Shown here: piece by piece, positions 52,854-62,643 of the stretch | Position numbering within the stretch: position 1 is the stretch's first letter | Layout: every line of letters starts with the position of its first letter | Assembly (NCBI RefSeq): GCF_001424345.1 | Contig: NZ_LMPF01000021.1 | Span: 820 to 64,819, forward strand | Source of the DNA: Burkholderia sp. Leaf177 | GTDB taxonomy: Bacteria > Pseudomonadota > Gammaproteobacteria > Burkholderiales > Burkholderiaceae | Direction: 5' to 3' | Length of the DNA stretch: 64,000 nt | The notes under the pieces: model-generated | What the model saw: only the letters and a program-made list of their open reading frames with translations | What the model was told of the DNA's origin: nothing | The model's database searches: none | Program-made: the position numbers and the translations under genes

Positions 52854-54246
52854 GACTGGCTTCCTTCAGTTTCAAAGCCGCCTGCGCAGCCTGAGTTCCG
52901 GCAATCCGCCCGAACGCCGTTCCGATCGCCATCCCGACGCCGGCCGTATATCCCTTTCCAAGCACATTGCCCGCCATCATCTCGCCGGCAACATACAGGT
53001 TCGGGCTCGGCTTGCCGCCGAAATGAACGGCGGATTTATCGTTCACCTTGAGCCCGAGGTACGTGAACGTGATTCCCGGACGAAGCGCGAAGGCATAAAA
53101 AGGTGGTTTATCGATAGGCTGCGCCCAATGCGTCTTCGCCGGCGTCAGACCTTCGGTGTGGCAATCGTCGAGGACGGCGTGGTCGAAGGTTCCGACACGG
53201 CACGCGGCGTTATAGGTCTGGATCGTATCGATGAATTTTGCTGCATCGAGGTCCATGGCGCGCGCGAGTTCGCCGAGCGTATTTGCTTTCGTGCCCGGAA
53301 ACACGGGCGGCATGAAGCGGCCGATCGCTTTTGAATCGATGATCGAATAACCGATCTGTCCCGGCTGATGCGCAACGAGGCGGCCCCAGATTGCATAACG
53401 CTTCGGCCAGAAGTCCTCGCCTTCGTCGTAGAAACGCTCTGCGTTGCGGTTCAGCATCACACCCAGCGACACACAATCCACGCGCGTGCAAATGCCGCCG
53501 TCATAAAGTGGCGCGCGGGCATCGATGGCAACGCAATGCGATTGCGACGGATCGCCAATGGAATCCGCGCCGGCGTCGATCATGAATTTGAGCAGCACGC
53601 CCATGTTAAAACGCGTGCCGCGAATCAGGAAATTGTCGGCGACCCACTCGCCGTTGATTTGGCCCCACGCTTCGCGCAACCATTCCCGGTTGGATTCAAA
53701 GCCGCCCGCTGCGAGCACGCACGCGCGTGCTTCAATGCGTTCGTTTCCAATACGCGCCGCGACGAAACGGTCTCCATCCAGTTCGATGGAATCGACCGGC
53801 GCGTTGTATCGAACCTTTACGCCGAGTGCTTCCGCGCTGCGGAAATACGCGTTGACGAGCGCCTTGCCGCCGCCCATGAAAAACGCGTTGGTGCGCGCGA
53901 CATGCAGCGCGCCCGATAACGGCGGCTGGAAATGCACGCCGTGTTTGCGCATCCAGTCGCGGCATGTCGATGATTCGCGGATAGCGAAGCGAGCAAGCGG
54001 TTCATTCGTGATACCGCCCGTGACCTTGAGCAAGTCCTGCCAGTATTCTTCCTCCGGATAAGCATCGATCAGCACGTCCTGCGGTCCGTCGTGCATGCAG
54101 CGCAAATTGCGCGTGTGCTGCGAATTCCCGCCGCGCCACTCACGCGGCGCCGCTTCCAGCAGCATCACGGACGCGCCCGCTTCGCGCGCCATCAATGCAG
54201 CGCACAAAGCCGCGTTGCCGCCGCCGATCACCAATACGTCGACCAT
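52840..54246 (-). CDS. tcuA: FAD-dependent tricarballylate dehydrogenase TcuA
   Basis: A 468-residue flavoprotein of the fumarate reductase/succinate dehydrogenase flavoprotein family. [20 protein letters not shown] binds [20 protein letters not shown] carries the Ser/His motif typical of TcuA, and the C-terminal [19 protein letters not shown] closes the flavin site. It oxidises tricarballylate to cis-aconitate. The length matches Salmonella TcuA. tcuB overlaps its end, and tcuR lies 75 bases upstream on the same strand. Confidence 0.94.
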   Translation of the reverse strand: MVDVLVIGGGNAALCAALMAREAGASVMLLEAAPREWRGGNSQHTRNLRCMHDGPQDVLIDAYPEEEYWQDLLKVTGGITNEPLARFAIRESSTCRDWMRKHGVHFQPPLSGALHVARTNAFFMGGGKALVNAYFRSAEALGVKVRYNAPVDSIELDGDRFVAARIGNERIEARACVLAAGGFESNREWLREAWGQINGEWVADNFLIRGTRFNMGVLLKFMIDAGADSIGDPSQSHCVAIDARAPLYDGGICTRVDCVSLGVMLNRNAERFYDEGEDFWPKRYAIWGRLVAHQPGQIGYSIIDSKAIGRFMPPVFPGTKANTLGELARAMDLDAAKFIDTIQTYNAACRVGTFDHAVLDDCHTEGLTPAKTHWAQPIDKPPFYAFALRPGITFTYLGLKVNDKSAVHFGGKPSPNLYVAGEMMAGNVLGKGYTAGVGMAIGTAFGRIAGTQAAQAALKLKEASHADA

Positions 54247-54321
54247 TGTGATGTCTCCTCCAATCCCGCGAGTGTAGGACGTGCGGTGTTCGGCCGCCAG
54301 CAGGCGGCAGACAACGGGTCT

Positions 54322-55257
54322 TCACGATTCGTGAAGAGGCGGCAAGGTCGCGCCCGTCCACTTGCCGGTTGTGACGAGCGTGCGCGCGACATCGGCGAGA
54401 ACTACGCGGGCCGCGAGACCGGCCGGCGAGAGTTCATCGTCGGAGAGACTCACGAGCTGGTTCGGACGCACCATGTAGCGATCGCTTACGGGCAGCGCGC
54501 GGAACAACGAAAGGTCGCGGCGTGCGAGCGCTGCGCCCGGCTGGATAGTTACGCCGAGGCCGCCGCCGACTGCATCCATGAGCATTGCGAGGCCATCGAT
54601 TTCAGCCACGATATTCGGTTCGATGCTCGCGCGCGCAAACGCGGTATCGAGCAGCGAGCGAAGGCCGTGTGGTCCGCTTGGAAGGATCATCGGCAATCTC
54701 GCGATGTTTGCGAGCTTTGTAGTCTTGCTCTTCGGCATTGGTTCGAAACCGGCCGATGCGATCATGTACAGGCGTTCATCGAGCAAAGGCGTGGCGCTGA
54801 AGCGCTTGATGTTGTCGCTCTGGAAGAGGATCGCAAGGTCGATCTGGCGTGCGTTCAGCATGCCCGTCAAATGACCCGACAGGCTTTCGACCAGTCGCAG
54901 GCGGACATCGGGATAACGCTCGCGCATGGCGCGCATGAATGCAAGACCGAGCATGCCCGTGGTGCTCGGCGCCATGCCGACGCTGACATGACCCGAAAGG
55001 CGCGCGTGTTGCGCGGCGTGGGCGGCGTCATCGACATGACGAAGCGCCAGTTGCGCCTGGCGCCAGAACGCGAGACCCGCATCGGTAGGAACCACGCCGT
55101 TCGCGGTGCGCTGCAAAAGACGCGTGGACAGCTCGCTTTCGAGCCGGCTGATCTGCTGGCTGAGTGTCGATGTCACCACGCCGAGTTCCATGGCCGCGCG
55201 GCCCATGCTGCCATGTTCAATGACACGGACGAAGTAACGAAGCTGGCGCAGTTCCAA
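54322..55257 (-). CDS. tcuR: LysR-family regulator TcuR
   Basis: A 311-residue LysR protein encoded directly upstream of tcuABC in the same direction, so it probably responds to tricarballylate and controls the operon. Helix-turn-helix: LRQLRYFVRVIEHGSMGRAA with VVTSTLSQQISRLESEL. The effector domain follows with SGHVSVGMAPSTTGML. The family branch (Nac/Cbl-like LysR) is as in other tcuR genes by position, which is the main reason for the symbol. Confidence 0.85.
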   Translation of the reverse strand: MELRQLRYFVRVIEHGSMGRAAMELGVVTSTLSQQISRLESELSTRLLQRTANGVVPTDAGLAFWRQAQLALRHVDDAAHAAQHARLSGHVSVGMAPSTTGMLGLAFMRAMRERYPDVRLRLVESLSGHLTGMLNARQIDLAILFQSDNIKRFSATPLLDERLYMIASAGFEPMPKSKTTKLANIARLPMILPSGPHGLRSLLDTAFARASIEPNIVAEIDGLAMLMDAVGGGLGVTIQPGAALARRDLSLFRALPVSDRYMVRPNQLVSLSDDELSPAGLAARVVLADVARTLVTTGKWTGATLPPLHES

Positions 55258-55315
55258 AGGGTCTCCTTGCAGATCCGTTTTTGATATCCGCGCATTATCG
55301 CCGGGAACCGCTAGT

Positions 55316-56218
55316 TCAACTCGTGCGAAACGGCCTGGGCCGAAGCTCCGTAGTGCCCGCGTGCAGCCGTTCGTACTCCGCGATCATCTGCGCGCCGAAC
55401 AGCAGCAATGTGGCGAGCGCTTCGAGGCTGAACAGCACGACAATCGACGTTGTCAGCGACCCGTAGACCACGCTCACTTGCGAGAGCGTGGCGAAATACC
55501 AGACGAGCACATGACGCGTGACTTCCCACAATAACGCGGCGGCGACCGCGCCGAAAAGCGCGTGCCTGAAGCGCGGACGTCCCACCGGAATCACCATGTA
55601 AATGGATGTCAGCACGAATACCTCGCCTGCGAAACCGAACAGATAAAGCAGCACGCGCGATGTCCCGCTGAGTGACACTTCGATGCCGAATATATCCACG
55701 CTATGCGCGCCCACCGCCTGCAATCCTGTCGAAACGAGCGTGACGAGCAACACGCCCGCGCCGAGCGACAAGCTGTAGCAATACGGCAGCAGCGCGGATA
55801 TCAGGAAGTGCCGCCGGCGGATCGCGACGCGGTGCACGAAGATCACGGACATCGCGTTTTCGAGCACCGTGAAAGCGAGCGAGCTGAAAAAGACCATCGT
55901 ACAAAGCAGCACCCAGCCAATCACCGTTCGATGCGAGAGAAAGTTGGCAAGCTCCTTGACGATGGCTTTCGCCTGTCCCGGCACGAGCCATTCGAGCAGA
56001 TGAGAAAGGGTATCGAGCAACACGTGCCGGTCGAATACATGCGACAACGCGATCACGACAAGGATCAGTAGCGGAACGATGGAAAGCAGCGCGTAATACG
56101 CCACCGCTCCCGCGAGCAACATACCCTGGTTCGCGCGAAAAGCCTTGAGTACCTGCAGCGCGAACGCGCCGGGATGATCGGCGATGGTTCGCAGCGTGCG
56201 GTAGCGGATCAGTCGCAT
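55316..56218 (-). CDS. YihY/UPF0761 family inner-membrane protein
   Basis: A 300-residue multi-pass membrane protein formerly called ribonuclease BN by mistake. Six hydrophobic segments are visible, with the family start FRANQGMLLAGAVAYYALLS and the later YGSLTTSIVVLFSLEALATL. Function remains unclear; it may be involved in envelope or virulence traits. It precedes tcuR by 58 bases on the same strand, but this is probably only proximity. Confidence 0.92.
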   Translation of the reverse strand: MRLIRYRTLRTIADHPGAFALQVLKAFRANQGMLLAGAVAYYALLSIVPLLILVVIALSHVFDRHVLLDTLSHLLEWLVPGQAKAIVKELANFLSHRTVIGWVLLCTMVFFSSLAFTVLENAMSVIFVHRVAIRRRHFLISALLPYCYSLSLGAGVLLVTLVSTGLQAVGAHSVDIFGIEVSLSGTSRVLLYLFGFAGEVFVLTSIYMVIPVGRPRFRHALFGAVAAALLWEVTRHVLVWYFATLSQVSVVYGSLTTSIVVLFSLEALATLLLFGAQMIAEYERLHAGTTELRPRPFRTS

Positions 56219-56336
56219 ATGCCCTCCGAAATGCCGCCTGCCGCGCGATCGATATGCATACGTGATCCGCGGATTCTAAGAACGGATGCGCAAGTCCTGC
56301 CAGTCGATCACGTTTTATGCGCTTTCAGCAGCAAGT

Positions 56337-56612
56337 TCACTTCGATACCGCCGCGCCGGATGCGCCTGGTTGCGGCCCCTTCCCGGCTTGTTGCCGCGCG
56401 GTTTCCTCTTTTTTCAGGGTCGCGGGGTCCGTGCCATATTGAGTGGCAGCACCTCCGCCGCCCTTCGCGCCTGAGCGCCCGTTGCCGGTGTCACTGCTGC
56501 TCGAATGTGTCGCAGGCGGCGCGCCGCCGGTGCTGGTTCCTTGTGCAAACGCGCTGCCGGCCATGCAGATGACAAGCGTCAGCGCGCAAGCAGTTTTGCC
56601 TATATGTCTCAA
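56337..56612 (-). CDS. Small exported protein of unknown function
   Basis: A 91-residue protein with a clear signal peptide (KTACALTLVICMAGSAFA, cut before QGTSTGG) and a Gly/Ser/Thr-rich, low-complexity mature part (SSSSDTGNGRSGAKGGGG) ending in a Lys/Glu-rich helix. The start is TTG at 56612 because GGAGAC lies seven bases before it; an in-frame TTG at 56633 is an alternative with no ribosome site. It is monocistronic. No family is recognised. Confidence 0.7.
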   Translation of the reverse strand: MRHIGKTACALTLVICMAGSAFAQGTSTGGAPPATHSSSSDTGNGRSGAKGGGGAATQYGTDPATLKKEETARQQAGKGPQPGASGAAVSK

Positions 56613-56738
56613 GGTAAGTCTCCGGTTTTTCAATCATTCAATCGATGTGTAAGCAGGGTCCGCAAAGATCGAACCCGGAACGTCCATTGCTCGCTTTCAA
56701 GTGCTGTACAGGTGATTTACAACAACCGGAGATTAATC

Positions 56739-56882
56739 ATGTTGGCTAAGTGGATCAGATGGATTGGAGTGGCCACGCTGGTATTTGCATGCGTGGCATG
56801 TTCGAAGGGCGGCGATTCAGGAATCTCTACTCCCGCGCCCGGAGGTAGTGCGGCGGCATCTGCGCCGGGGGCAAGTTCGTGA
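56739..56882 (+). CDS. Small lipoprotein-like peptide
   Basis: A 47-residue peptide with a hydrophobic start (MLAKWIRWIGVATLVFACVACSKGG) and a Gly/Ser/Ala-rich end. The two Cys residues after the hydrophobic core suggest lipidation, although the lipobox (CVAC) is not canonical. GGAG lies seven bases before the ATG. It is divergent from the exported protein just to the left, and a hairpin follows at 56920. Confidence 0.6.
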   Translation: MLAKWIRWIGVATLVFACVACSKGGDSGISTPAPGGSAAASAPGASS

Positions 56883-57611
56883 GCACTGCGGGAAACTCGA
56901 CCGCGGCTTGAACGGGTTGATCGATACGTGTTCTGCGTATCGATAAACCGCCGATCTTTCAATTCATGAACACGTTTTCTGGCCTCTACAACTAGTGTAC
57001 CGAGCGCCGCTATTGCAAATTGACACTGATATTTTTTTACGATTAAACTTCGCGCAATGCTTGCCGATAACAAGTAAACGAACTCCCGTTTGCTCGGCTC
57101 AATCCAGCATCCAGTACAGAAAGCAGCTGATCGTTCTCGATTACGCGATTGAAAGTCGCGTGGCTTCGGTTCGTCCGTTTATTTGAGTTGCCGAAAATTG
57201 ATCTTTGCATGTCTTGCGAGTTTTTCTCGAGAGCGAAGTATCGATTTGCATTGCATGCAGTCTTTCGAGATATGTCGTTCTCTTCCAATGTTCCACCTGC
57301 ATTTGCAGCCGGAATTAAGCACCAGCTTCATTTTATTCAACTCGATTTTCACAGTACGAACATCTAACGGTGTTGTAGTGGCATTTCTTTAAGCTGTCCT
57401 GCGCCAGATGCAAGTGTGCTGTCGACTCAAACTGCAGCTCTATAAGAATATAGATTCAATATTGTATGAAGAATTGCGCGACAGGCTGAGCGGGTTTTCA
57501 AGTTGTCGTGATAGGCAAGTGTCGGTATTCGCGGAAAAACGTTTTATTGAAAACACAGGACTCCGCGGGTTTCGTGCGGGGGATTTTCATCGTTTCCGCA
57601 TCATATAAATA
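56883..57611. other. AT-rich intergenic region before the haem lipoprotein
   Basis: No gene is recognised in these 729 bases, which are visibly less GC-rich than the neighbours. Notable are a hairpin at 56920-56944 and a T-rich run near 57031. Several short frames exist, none with a convincing ribosome site. It should contain the promoter for the gene at 57612, perhaps with a long untranslated leader or a small RNA. Confidence 0.5.
56920..56944 (+). terminator. Perfect 9-bp hairpin after the lipoprotein-like gene
   Basis: ATCGATACG and CGTATCGAT flank a 7-nt loop. No T-run follows, so it may be an RNA processing or stability element, or an operator, not a terminator. Confidence 0.35.
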
Positions 57612-59954
57612 ATGATTAAACTCAATCGGGTACAGTTGGTGTCCATGGTCAGCGGCGCAATTCTCAGCGTCAGCGCATGCGGAGGCGGTGGCGGCAGCTC
57701 GGATTCAGGCGCCGTGGCAGGGCTCAGCAACTCGTCAGGGTCCGCTGGTAACGCGGGAAGTGCGTCCGGATCTTCCGCAACCGCGCCGGTCGGCGCGAGC
57801 GGCGCAGCGGGATCTCCAGCGTCGTCCGCGGGTGCAACTTCTCCCGCCAGTGGCTCGAATGTCGTTGGCAGTGCGCCGCCGGTAACGATACCGGTGGTGC
57901 CGCCATCCAATGCTGGCACCACCTCGTCCGGCGCCGTCATCATGCCGCTGGAAGTGATGAGTGCGGGAAGCGGAAAGATCATCGCGGCCACTGTGCCCGT
58001 TCCAGCCGGTGCATCGGCCAGGACGCTTACCATGCGCGTGAATAATCTTTCGTACGACGCCAAGGGCTCGGTTCAGGTGAACGGCGGAAACTGGATCGAC
58101 CTCACGAACGCAAACGTGACCGTGTTGGGGAACGCAAAATTATACGGCGGCATTGGCGGCGGTTATGACACCATTAGCTTGAACGTCCCTATATCCGGCG
58201 CAATCAACGGCAGTAATATCGTCAATTTCCGCTTCAACTCAACCGATGGCGTGAGTTCGGGATATCGGGTTCTATCGTTTAACTTTCTCGATGCGTCGGG
58301 CAATGCATTGATTGCCGACAGCAGTTTCGCGCAAGACGATCCGACCCAATGGACAGCGCCGCTTTCGAGCAATGCGGACATTAGCGCGGGCGCGACATTA
58401 TGGCAAAGCGCTACGTTGATCGATTCACCCATCAATGCCGGCCAGATCAAGGCACATTGCATGGATTGTCATAGCGCGAGCGGAAGCGATTTATTCAAGT
58501 TCAACTACTCGAACAATTCAATCGTCGTTCGAAGCCAGTATCACGGGCTCTCGGAAAACCAGGGCTTGCAGATCGCCAGCTATATCAGAAGTCTCGCGAA
58601 CCGTTATCCCACGCCGGGCCCGAAATGCCGGCCATGGAATCCGCCTTATCAACCGGGTCCAGGTCTCGATAGCGCGCCGGTAAGCGACTGGACATGCGGC
58701 GCGGGTATCGACGCGGTATCGGAAAACGATCTCGATACATTGGCAACGGTATTTCCGAATGGAGTGGACAAGGCCGCGATTGCAACCCGAGGCCAGATCA
58801 ATCTTCGGGAAATCCCGATTGGCTTTCAATTGCCGGACTGGAATCACTGGGTCCCGCATATTCATCCGAAAGACGCATGGGGTGACTATTTTACGAACAG
58901 CAACTTAAATAAGGAGTACGCGGGCGAGGGTACGGGCACGGCGACCTACAATATGCGCACCCAGCTCGCCAATGGCGGCACCAACTACGCTCAAGGCCGA
59001 ACCGGCGATATCTTCGGCGACCTGTATTACTGGGGCGTTGAATTCGGTGAGCGATTCGCGCCGCCGAACGAAGGCGTGAATGGCAGCTATACGATTGCGC
59101 AGCAGAAGAACCTGTACGGCACCGTGCAGTGGCAACTGATGAAATCGTGGGAAATTGCCCAGGACTTTTCACTGGAAACCAATTGCCCCGTGGCCTGGGT
59201 CAATGAAGAAAATGCGCCCAAGGCGGAGAGGCGCGGCTGGTGCGGATACTGGCGCTTTATTTTCAACGTATCGCCGCATATTCAGGGCTTCCCGGTTGCC
59301 AACAGCATGTTCGGCAGTCCGGTCGCGCATTACGTGAAGGCGAACCAGTGGTATTACCTGCAGATCCTGCTGAACCCGGGTTCGGGCGCGCACAACGTGC
59401 ATTTGCCGACTGACTGGCAATACGCGTATGGCCTGCTCAACAACCTGTACCAAAGCAGCGGCCGGCCCGAGCCGATCCGCAACTTCCTGTACGTGCTGAA
59501 AGGCGCGCAGGAAATGGACAACGGTGTAGGCGTAACCGATGTCACGCGCGGCTGGACCATTCGCGACAGCAGTCCGCTGGACGTCTGGAATGGCGGCCGG
59601 ACCGGCGTCTGGAAAGGTACGGACCCTGCAACGGAGCAAGCGGTCGTTAATGCGTTCTTGTCGAACTGGATGGACACCACAACGAGTTTCGATATCAACA
59701 CGTGGCAGCGCGAAGGCCAGCCCAATGCGGTTCCTGGCGAGACGACTTGCGGCTGGGCCATGCGCAGCCTGTGCGAGATCGGCTATGTTCACGGGACGGT
59801 ATCGGGCGGCACGGTCGAGAACTTCCCGACGTGGACGTGGAACCAGATTCCGCTGATGCAAGGCGAGGGGATCGACAGGACACAGGTGAACCGGTTGTCG
59901 ACGTGGCTGAACACCGCGTATCCGAGCGGCAATTACCTGAGTTTGCTCAGGTAA
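57612..59954 (+). CDS. Large single-haem c-type lipoprotein
   Basis: A 780-residue outer-membrane-type lipoprotein. The first 23 residues end in VSAC, a lipobox with lipidated C23, followed by a Gly/Ser-rich tether of about 90 residues and a beta-sandwich-like domain (about 115-225) that looks like a carbohydrate-binding or galactose-binding fold. One c-type haem site is present, HCMDCH (C283, C286, H287), with SYIRSL following in a helix. The remaining 460 residues are rich in Trp, Asn and Tyr (CGYWRFIFNVSPH, MRTQLANGGTNYAQG) and match no family I can name. It is monocistronic with a strong terminator. It may be a surface electron-transfer or oxidase component. Confidence 0.8.
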   Translation: MIKLNRVQLVSMVSGAILSVSACGGGGGSSDSGAVAGLSNSSGSAGNAGSASGSSATAPVGASGAAGSPASSAGATSPASGSNVVGSAPPVTIPVVPPSNAGTTSSGAVIMPLEVMSAGSGKIIAATVPVPAGASARTLTMRVNNLSYDAKGSVQVNGGNWIDLTNANVTVLGNAKLYGGIGGGYDTISLNVPISGAINGSNIVNFRFNSTDGVSSGYRVLSFNFLDASGNALIADSSFAQDDPTQWTAPLSSNADISAGATLWQSATLIDSPINAGQIKAHCMDCHSASGSDLFKFNYSNNSIVVRSQYHGLSENQGLQIASYIRSLANRYPTPGPKCRPWNPPYQPGPGLDSAPVSDWTCGAGIDAVSENDLDTLATVFPNGVDKAAIATRGQINLREIPIGFQLPDWNHWVPHIHPKDAWGDYFTNSNLNKEYAGEGTGTATYNMRTQLANGGTNYAQGRTGDIFGDLYYWGVEFGERFAPPNEGVNGSYTIAQQKNLYGTVQWQLMKSWEIAQDFSLETNCPVAWVNEENAPKAERRGWCGYWRFIFNVSPHIQGFPVANSMFGSPVAHYVKANQWYYLQILLNPGSGAHNVHLPTDWQYAYGLLNNLYQSSGRPEPIRNFLYVLKGAQEMDNGVGVTDVTRGWTIRDSSPLDVWNGGRTGVWKGTDPATEQAVVNAFLSNWMDTTTSFDINTWQREGQPNAVPGETTCGWAMRSLCEIGYVHGTVSGGTVENFPTWTWNQIPLMQGEGIDRTQVNRLSTWLNTAYPSGNYLSLLR

Positions 59955-59980
59955 GCGGTTATAGGAACGGACAAAAGATG

Positions 59981-60015
59981 CGAGGCTGCCGGAATGACCG
60001 GGGCCTCGTTTTTTT
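59981..60015 (+). terminator. Rho-independent terminator of the haem lipoprotein gene
   Basis: CGAGGC and GCCTCG enclose an inner CCGG-AATGA-CCGG hairpin, followed by seven T. It lies 27 bases beyond the stop. Confidence 0.9.
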
Positions 60016-60084
60016 CGTAGTGAGCGTTACGCTCGCTGCCGCCGCAGGTGGGTTGTATTGCCAACGACTTCCGCCGTGATCCAG

Positions 60085-61260
60085 TCAGCGCGCCGCCTCG
60101 GCGCTTGAACGCCATTCCCAGATCATCGCGATCAGGAACGCGGATGCACACACGAGCAGCACGAAAATCAGCGCAACCGGCGCGATTGCATGCATCAGCG
60201 CGCCCGTGATGATCGGACCGCCAAAACTCGCAATGCTCCACGATGCACCCACCAGCGAGCTTGCCGACACGAGCGCCGCACCGCGAAAGCGTTCGCCGCA
60301 AGCCACGAGCGACAGCGTATAGATGCTCCCTGCGGCCGCGCCGATGACGAACAAAAGCGGCCAGCACAGCCACGGATTCGACACCGCCCAGGGCAGCAAG
60401 GGCAATAAGCCGATGACAACCAGCGCGGCGCCCATATGCACGCGCACGCGTCCCAGCCGGTCGGCGAGCCAGCCAATCGGAAATTGCATGAGCGTATCGC
60501 CGAGCAAGACTGCCGAGCCGAATAGCAGCGCGAGATTTTCCGGGACACCCTTCGACATGGCGAACAACGGCATGAGCGACAACGCGAGCGTATCGAAGAG
60601 CGCGAAGAATGCCGTTCCAACCAGGATGGCCGGCATCAGCGGAAAGACATCGCGCCAGACACCGCTGCGCTTTTCGGCGGCGTGAGCTTCGCCACTCGAT
60701 GCATGCACGGGCGGTCCGCCACGCACGAGCGCGAGCGCCGGCAATGCAAACAAAAACACCGCGCCGCATACGATGAAGCGCGTCGCGTGCCATTCGCCGA
60801 TGACGCCCACCATGACCGGGCCTGCCATCTGGAATGCGGTGAAATTGGTCGCATAGACTGCGACCAGACGGCCGCGGTTGCTATCGTCGGCGAGTTCGTT
60901 CACCCACGCTTCACCGATGGTGAAAAGCACCATGAGCGCCGCGCCGCTCACTACGCGCAGCACCGCCCAAAGCCATAAGTGCGCGGTGAATTGCATGAGC
61001 ATGGTGGCGGCAGCAACGCTCAACGCCGCGCCCATGATGATCTGGCTCGCGCTGAACCGTCCGGTGATGCGGCCGACCACGGGAATTACGAGCAAGCCGC
61101 CGCCTGCCTGCATGGCCGTCATCAGTCCGACGACGTCGGTGCCATAGCCGGCGTTTGTCAACGCGAGTGCGGTAAGAGGCAGGGTCGCGCCAAGGCCGAG
61201 ACCGACCACGGCGACGCTTAATATGAGCCCGAGGAAGTCGCGCGAGAGAATTATTTTCAT
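60085..61260 (-). CDS. MFS transporter (YcaD/UPF0226-like)
   Basis: A 391-residue twelve-helix major-facilitator protein. ALALTNAGYGTDVVGLM near the start and VGRITGRFSASQIIMG at loop 2-3 are typical of small efflux-type MFS members. Loop 8-9 has WLADRLGRVRVH. The start at 61260 (MKIILSRDFLGLILSVAV) is chosen over the long Arg-rich extension to 61398. It is monocistronic and converges on the haem lipoprotein gene. Substrate unknown. Confidence 0.88.
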   Translation of the reverse strand: MKIILSRDFLGLILSVAVVGLGLGATLPLTALALTNAGYGTDVVGLMTAMQAGGGLLVIPVVGRITGRFSASQIIMGAALSVAAATMLMQFTAHLWLWAVLRVVSGAALMVLFTIGEAWVNELADDSNRGRLVAVYATNFTAFQMAGPVMVGVIGEWHATRFIVCGAVFLFALPALALVRGGPPVHASSGEAHAAEKRSGVWRDVFPLMPAILVGTAFFALFDTLALSLMPLFAMSKGVPENLALLFGSAVLLGDTLMQFPIGWLADRLGRVRVHMGAALVVIGLLPLLPWAVSNPWLCWPLLFVIGAAAGSIYTLSLVACGERFRGAALVSASSLVGASWSIASFGGPIITGALMHAIAPVALIFVLLVCASAFLIAMIWEWRSSAEAAR

Positions 61261-61495
61261 TGACCGTCGTGCGGCGGTTTCGCGTTGATAGCCATTGGAA
61301 GTCACGCATCTTACCAAAGGGGTAAGCGAGTCTTTACTTGGTCTATAGCGGTCGTCGACACGGGCATTCGGCTGGAGGGAAGTAAAACCTCGGCGCACGC
61401 GATGCCAAACCGCGCGTGGCGAAGTTGTATAAGATCTTCAGTGCGCTCCCGTTGCGCGAGCATTCACGGTTTCGAAGAACCATCAGGATACTTCA

Positions 61496-61888
61496 ATGGA
61501 AAAAACCGAACTCGCCGATGTCTATCGGGCATACATTGCGTGCTTGAACGACCAGGACTGGCAGCATCTCGGACAGTTCGTTCACGAAGATGCTTCCCAT
61601 AACGGCAAGCGTTTCGGCCTGAACGGATATCGCGAGATGCTGGAAAGAGATTTCGAGCAAATCCCCGACCTTCATTTCAACATTCAATTGCTGGTCGCCG
61701 ACCCGCCTTTCATAGCGAGCCGGTTAGCCTTTGCATGTACTCCGAAGGGTTCGTTCCTCGGTCTTCCGGTGAACGGCAAGGCGGTATCGTTCACCGAGAA
61801 CGTCTTCTATCAATTTAACGAAGGGAAGATCGTGGAGGTCTGGTCGGTGATCGACCGGGCGGCAATCGAAACGCAGCTAAAGCCTTAG
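61496..61888 (+). CDS. SnoaL-like ester cyclase
   Basis: A 130-residue cytoplasmic NTF2-like protein. LNDQDWQHLGQFVHEDASHNG, DLHFNIQLLVADPPFIASR and FNEGKIVEVWSVIDR match the SnoaL-like ester-cyclase family, whose members often have no proven reaction. The gene is separate from the leftward SDR gene, with which it converges six bases apart. Confidence 0.85.
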   Translation: MEKTELADVYRAYIACLNDQDWQHLGQFVHEDASHNGKRFGLNGYREMLERDFEQIPDLHFNIQLLVADPPFIASRLAFACTPKGSFLGLPVNGKAVSFTENVFYQFNEGKIVEVWSVIDRAAIETQLKP

Positions 61889-61893
61889 AGCCC

Positions 61894-62622
61894 TTAAGCC
61901 GCGAGATAACCGCCATCCACGGGCACGATCGCCGCGGTCATGAACGACGCCGCCGGCGTGCATAAAAACGCGACGACTTGCGCCACTTCGTCAGGGCCGC
62001 CCCAGCGTTTCATTGGCGTGCGCTCCAGGATTGTCTGCGAGCGGCCGGCATCTTCCTGCAGCGCCTGCGTCAAGGGCGTGGCAATCCAGCCCGGCGCCAC
62101 GGCATTCACGCGGATCCCGTCGGCGGCGTAGGCAATGGCGAGCGACTTCGTCAATTGCGAAATTGCGCCCTTGCTTGCGCTGTAGGCCGGCACCAGTCCG
62201 CCGCCGAAAAAACTCAACATGGATGCCGTATTCACAATGCATCCCGACGATGCCTTGAGCAACTCGCGCGCACCAGAACAGACGCGCATGGTGCCATTCA
62301 AGTTGATATCGACGACGTCCTCGAACACATCGACTTCATGTTCGGCGCCACGTCGGATCACGCCCGCGCAGTTCACGACAATATCGAGCCGATCGAATTC
62401 CTTCAGCACGGCATTGACGTTCGCGGTCGAGCGCACGTCGAGCGTGACCTTTCGCACCGCAGCGTCCAGTACGTCAGGCGTTTCTGTTGCAAGCGGCAAG
62501 CCGGCAGCCACCACATGCGCGCCGAGCTGCGACAGATGATTCGCGATTGCCGCGCCAATGCCGCTCAGGCCACCGGTGACGAGCGCCACCTTGCCTTCGA
62601 GCAGGTTATCCTTGAAAGTCAT
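61894..62622 (-). CDS. Short-chain dehydrogenase/reductase (SDR)
   Basis: A 242-residue classical SDR with a complete site: TGGLSGIG at about 16-23, NCAG at about 85, Ser in NTASMLSFF and YSASK near residue 155, then the C-terminal PVDGGYLA. AGGA precedes the ATG. It follows an ACS-type transporter gene by 21 bases, so it probably oxidises the imported sugar acid or aromatic acid. Confidence 0.92.
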   Translation of the reverse strand: MTFKDNLLEGKVALVTGGLSGIGAAIANHLSQLGAHVVAAGLPLATETPDVLDAAVRKVTLDVRSTANVNAVLKEFDRLDIVVNCAGVIRRGAEHEVDVFEDVVDINLNGTMRVCSGARELLKASSGCIVNTASMLSFFGGGLVPAYSASKGAISQLTKSLAIAYAADGIRVNAVAPGWIATPLTQALQEDAGRSQTILERTPMKRWGGPDEVAQVVAFLCTPAASFMTAAIVPVDGGYLAA

Positions 62623-62643
62623 GTCCAGTCCTGAGAGTAAAAA

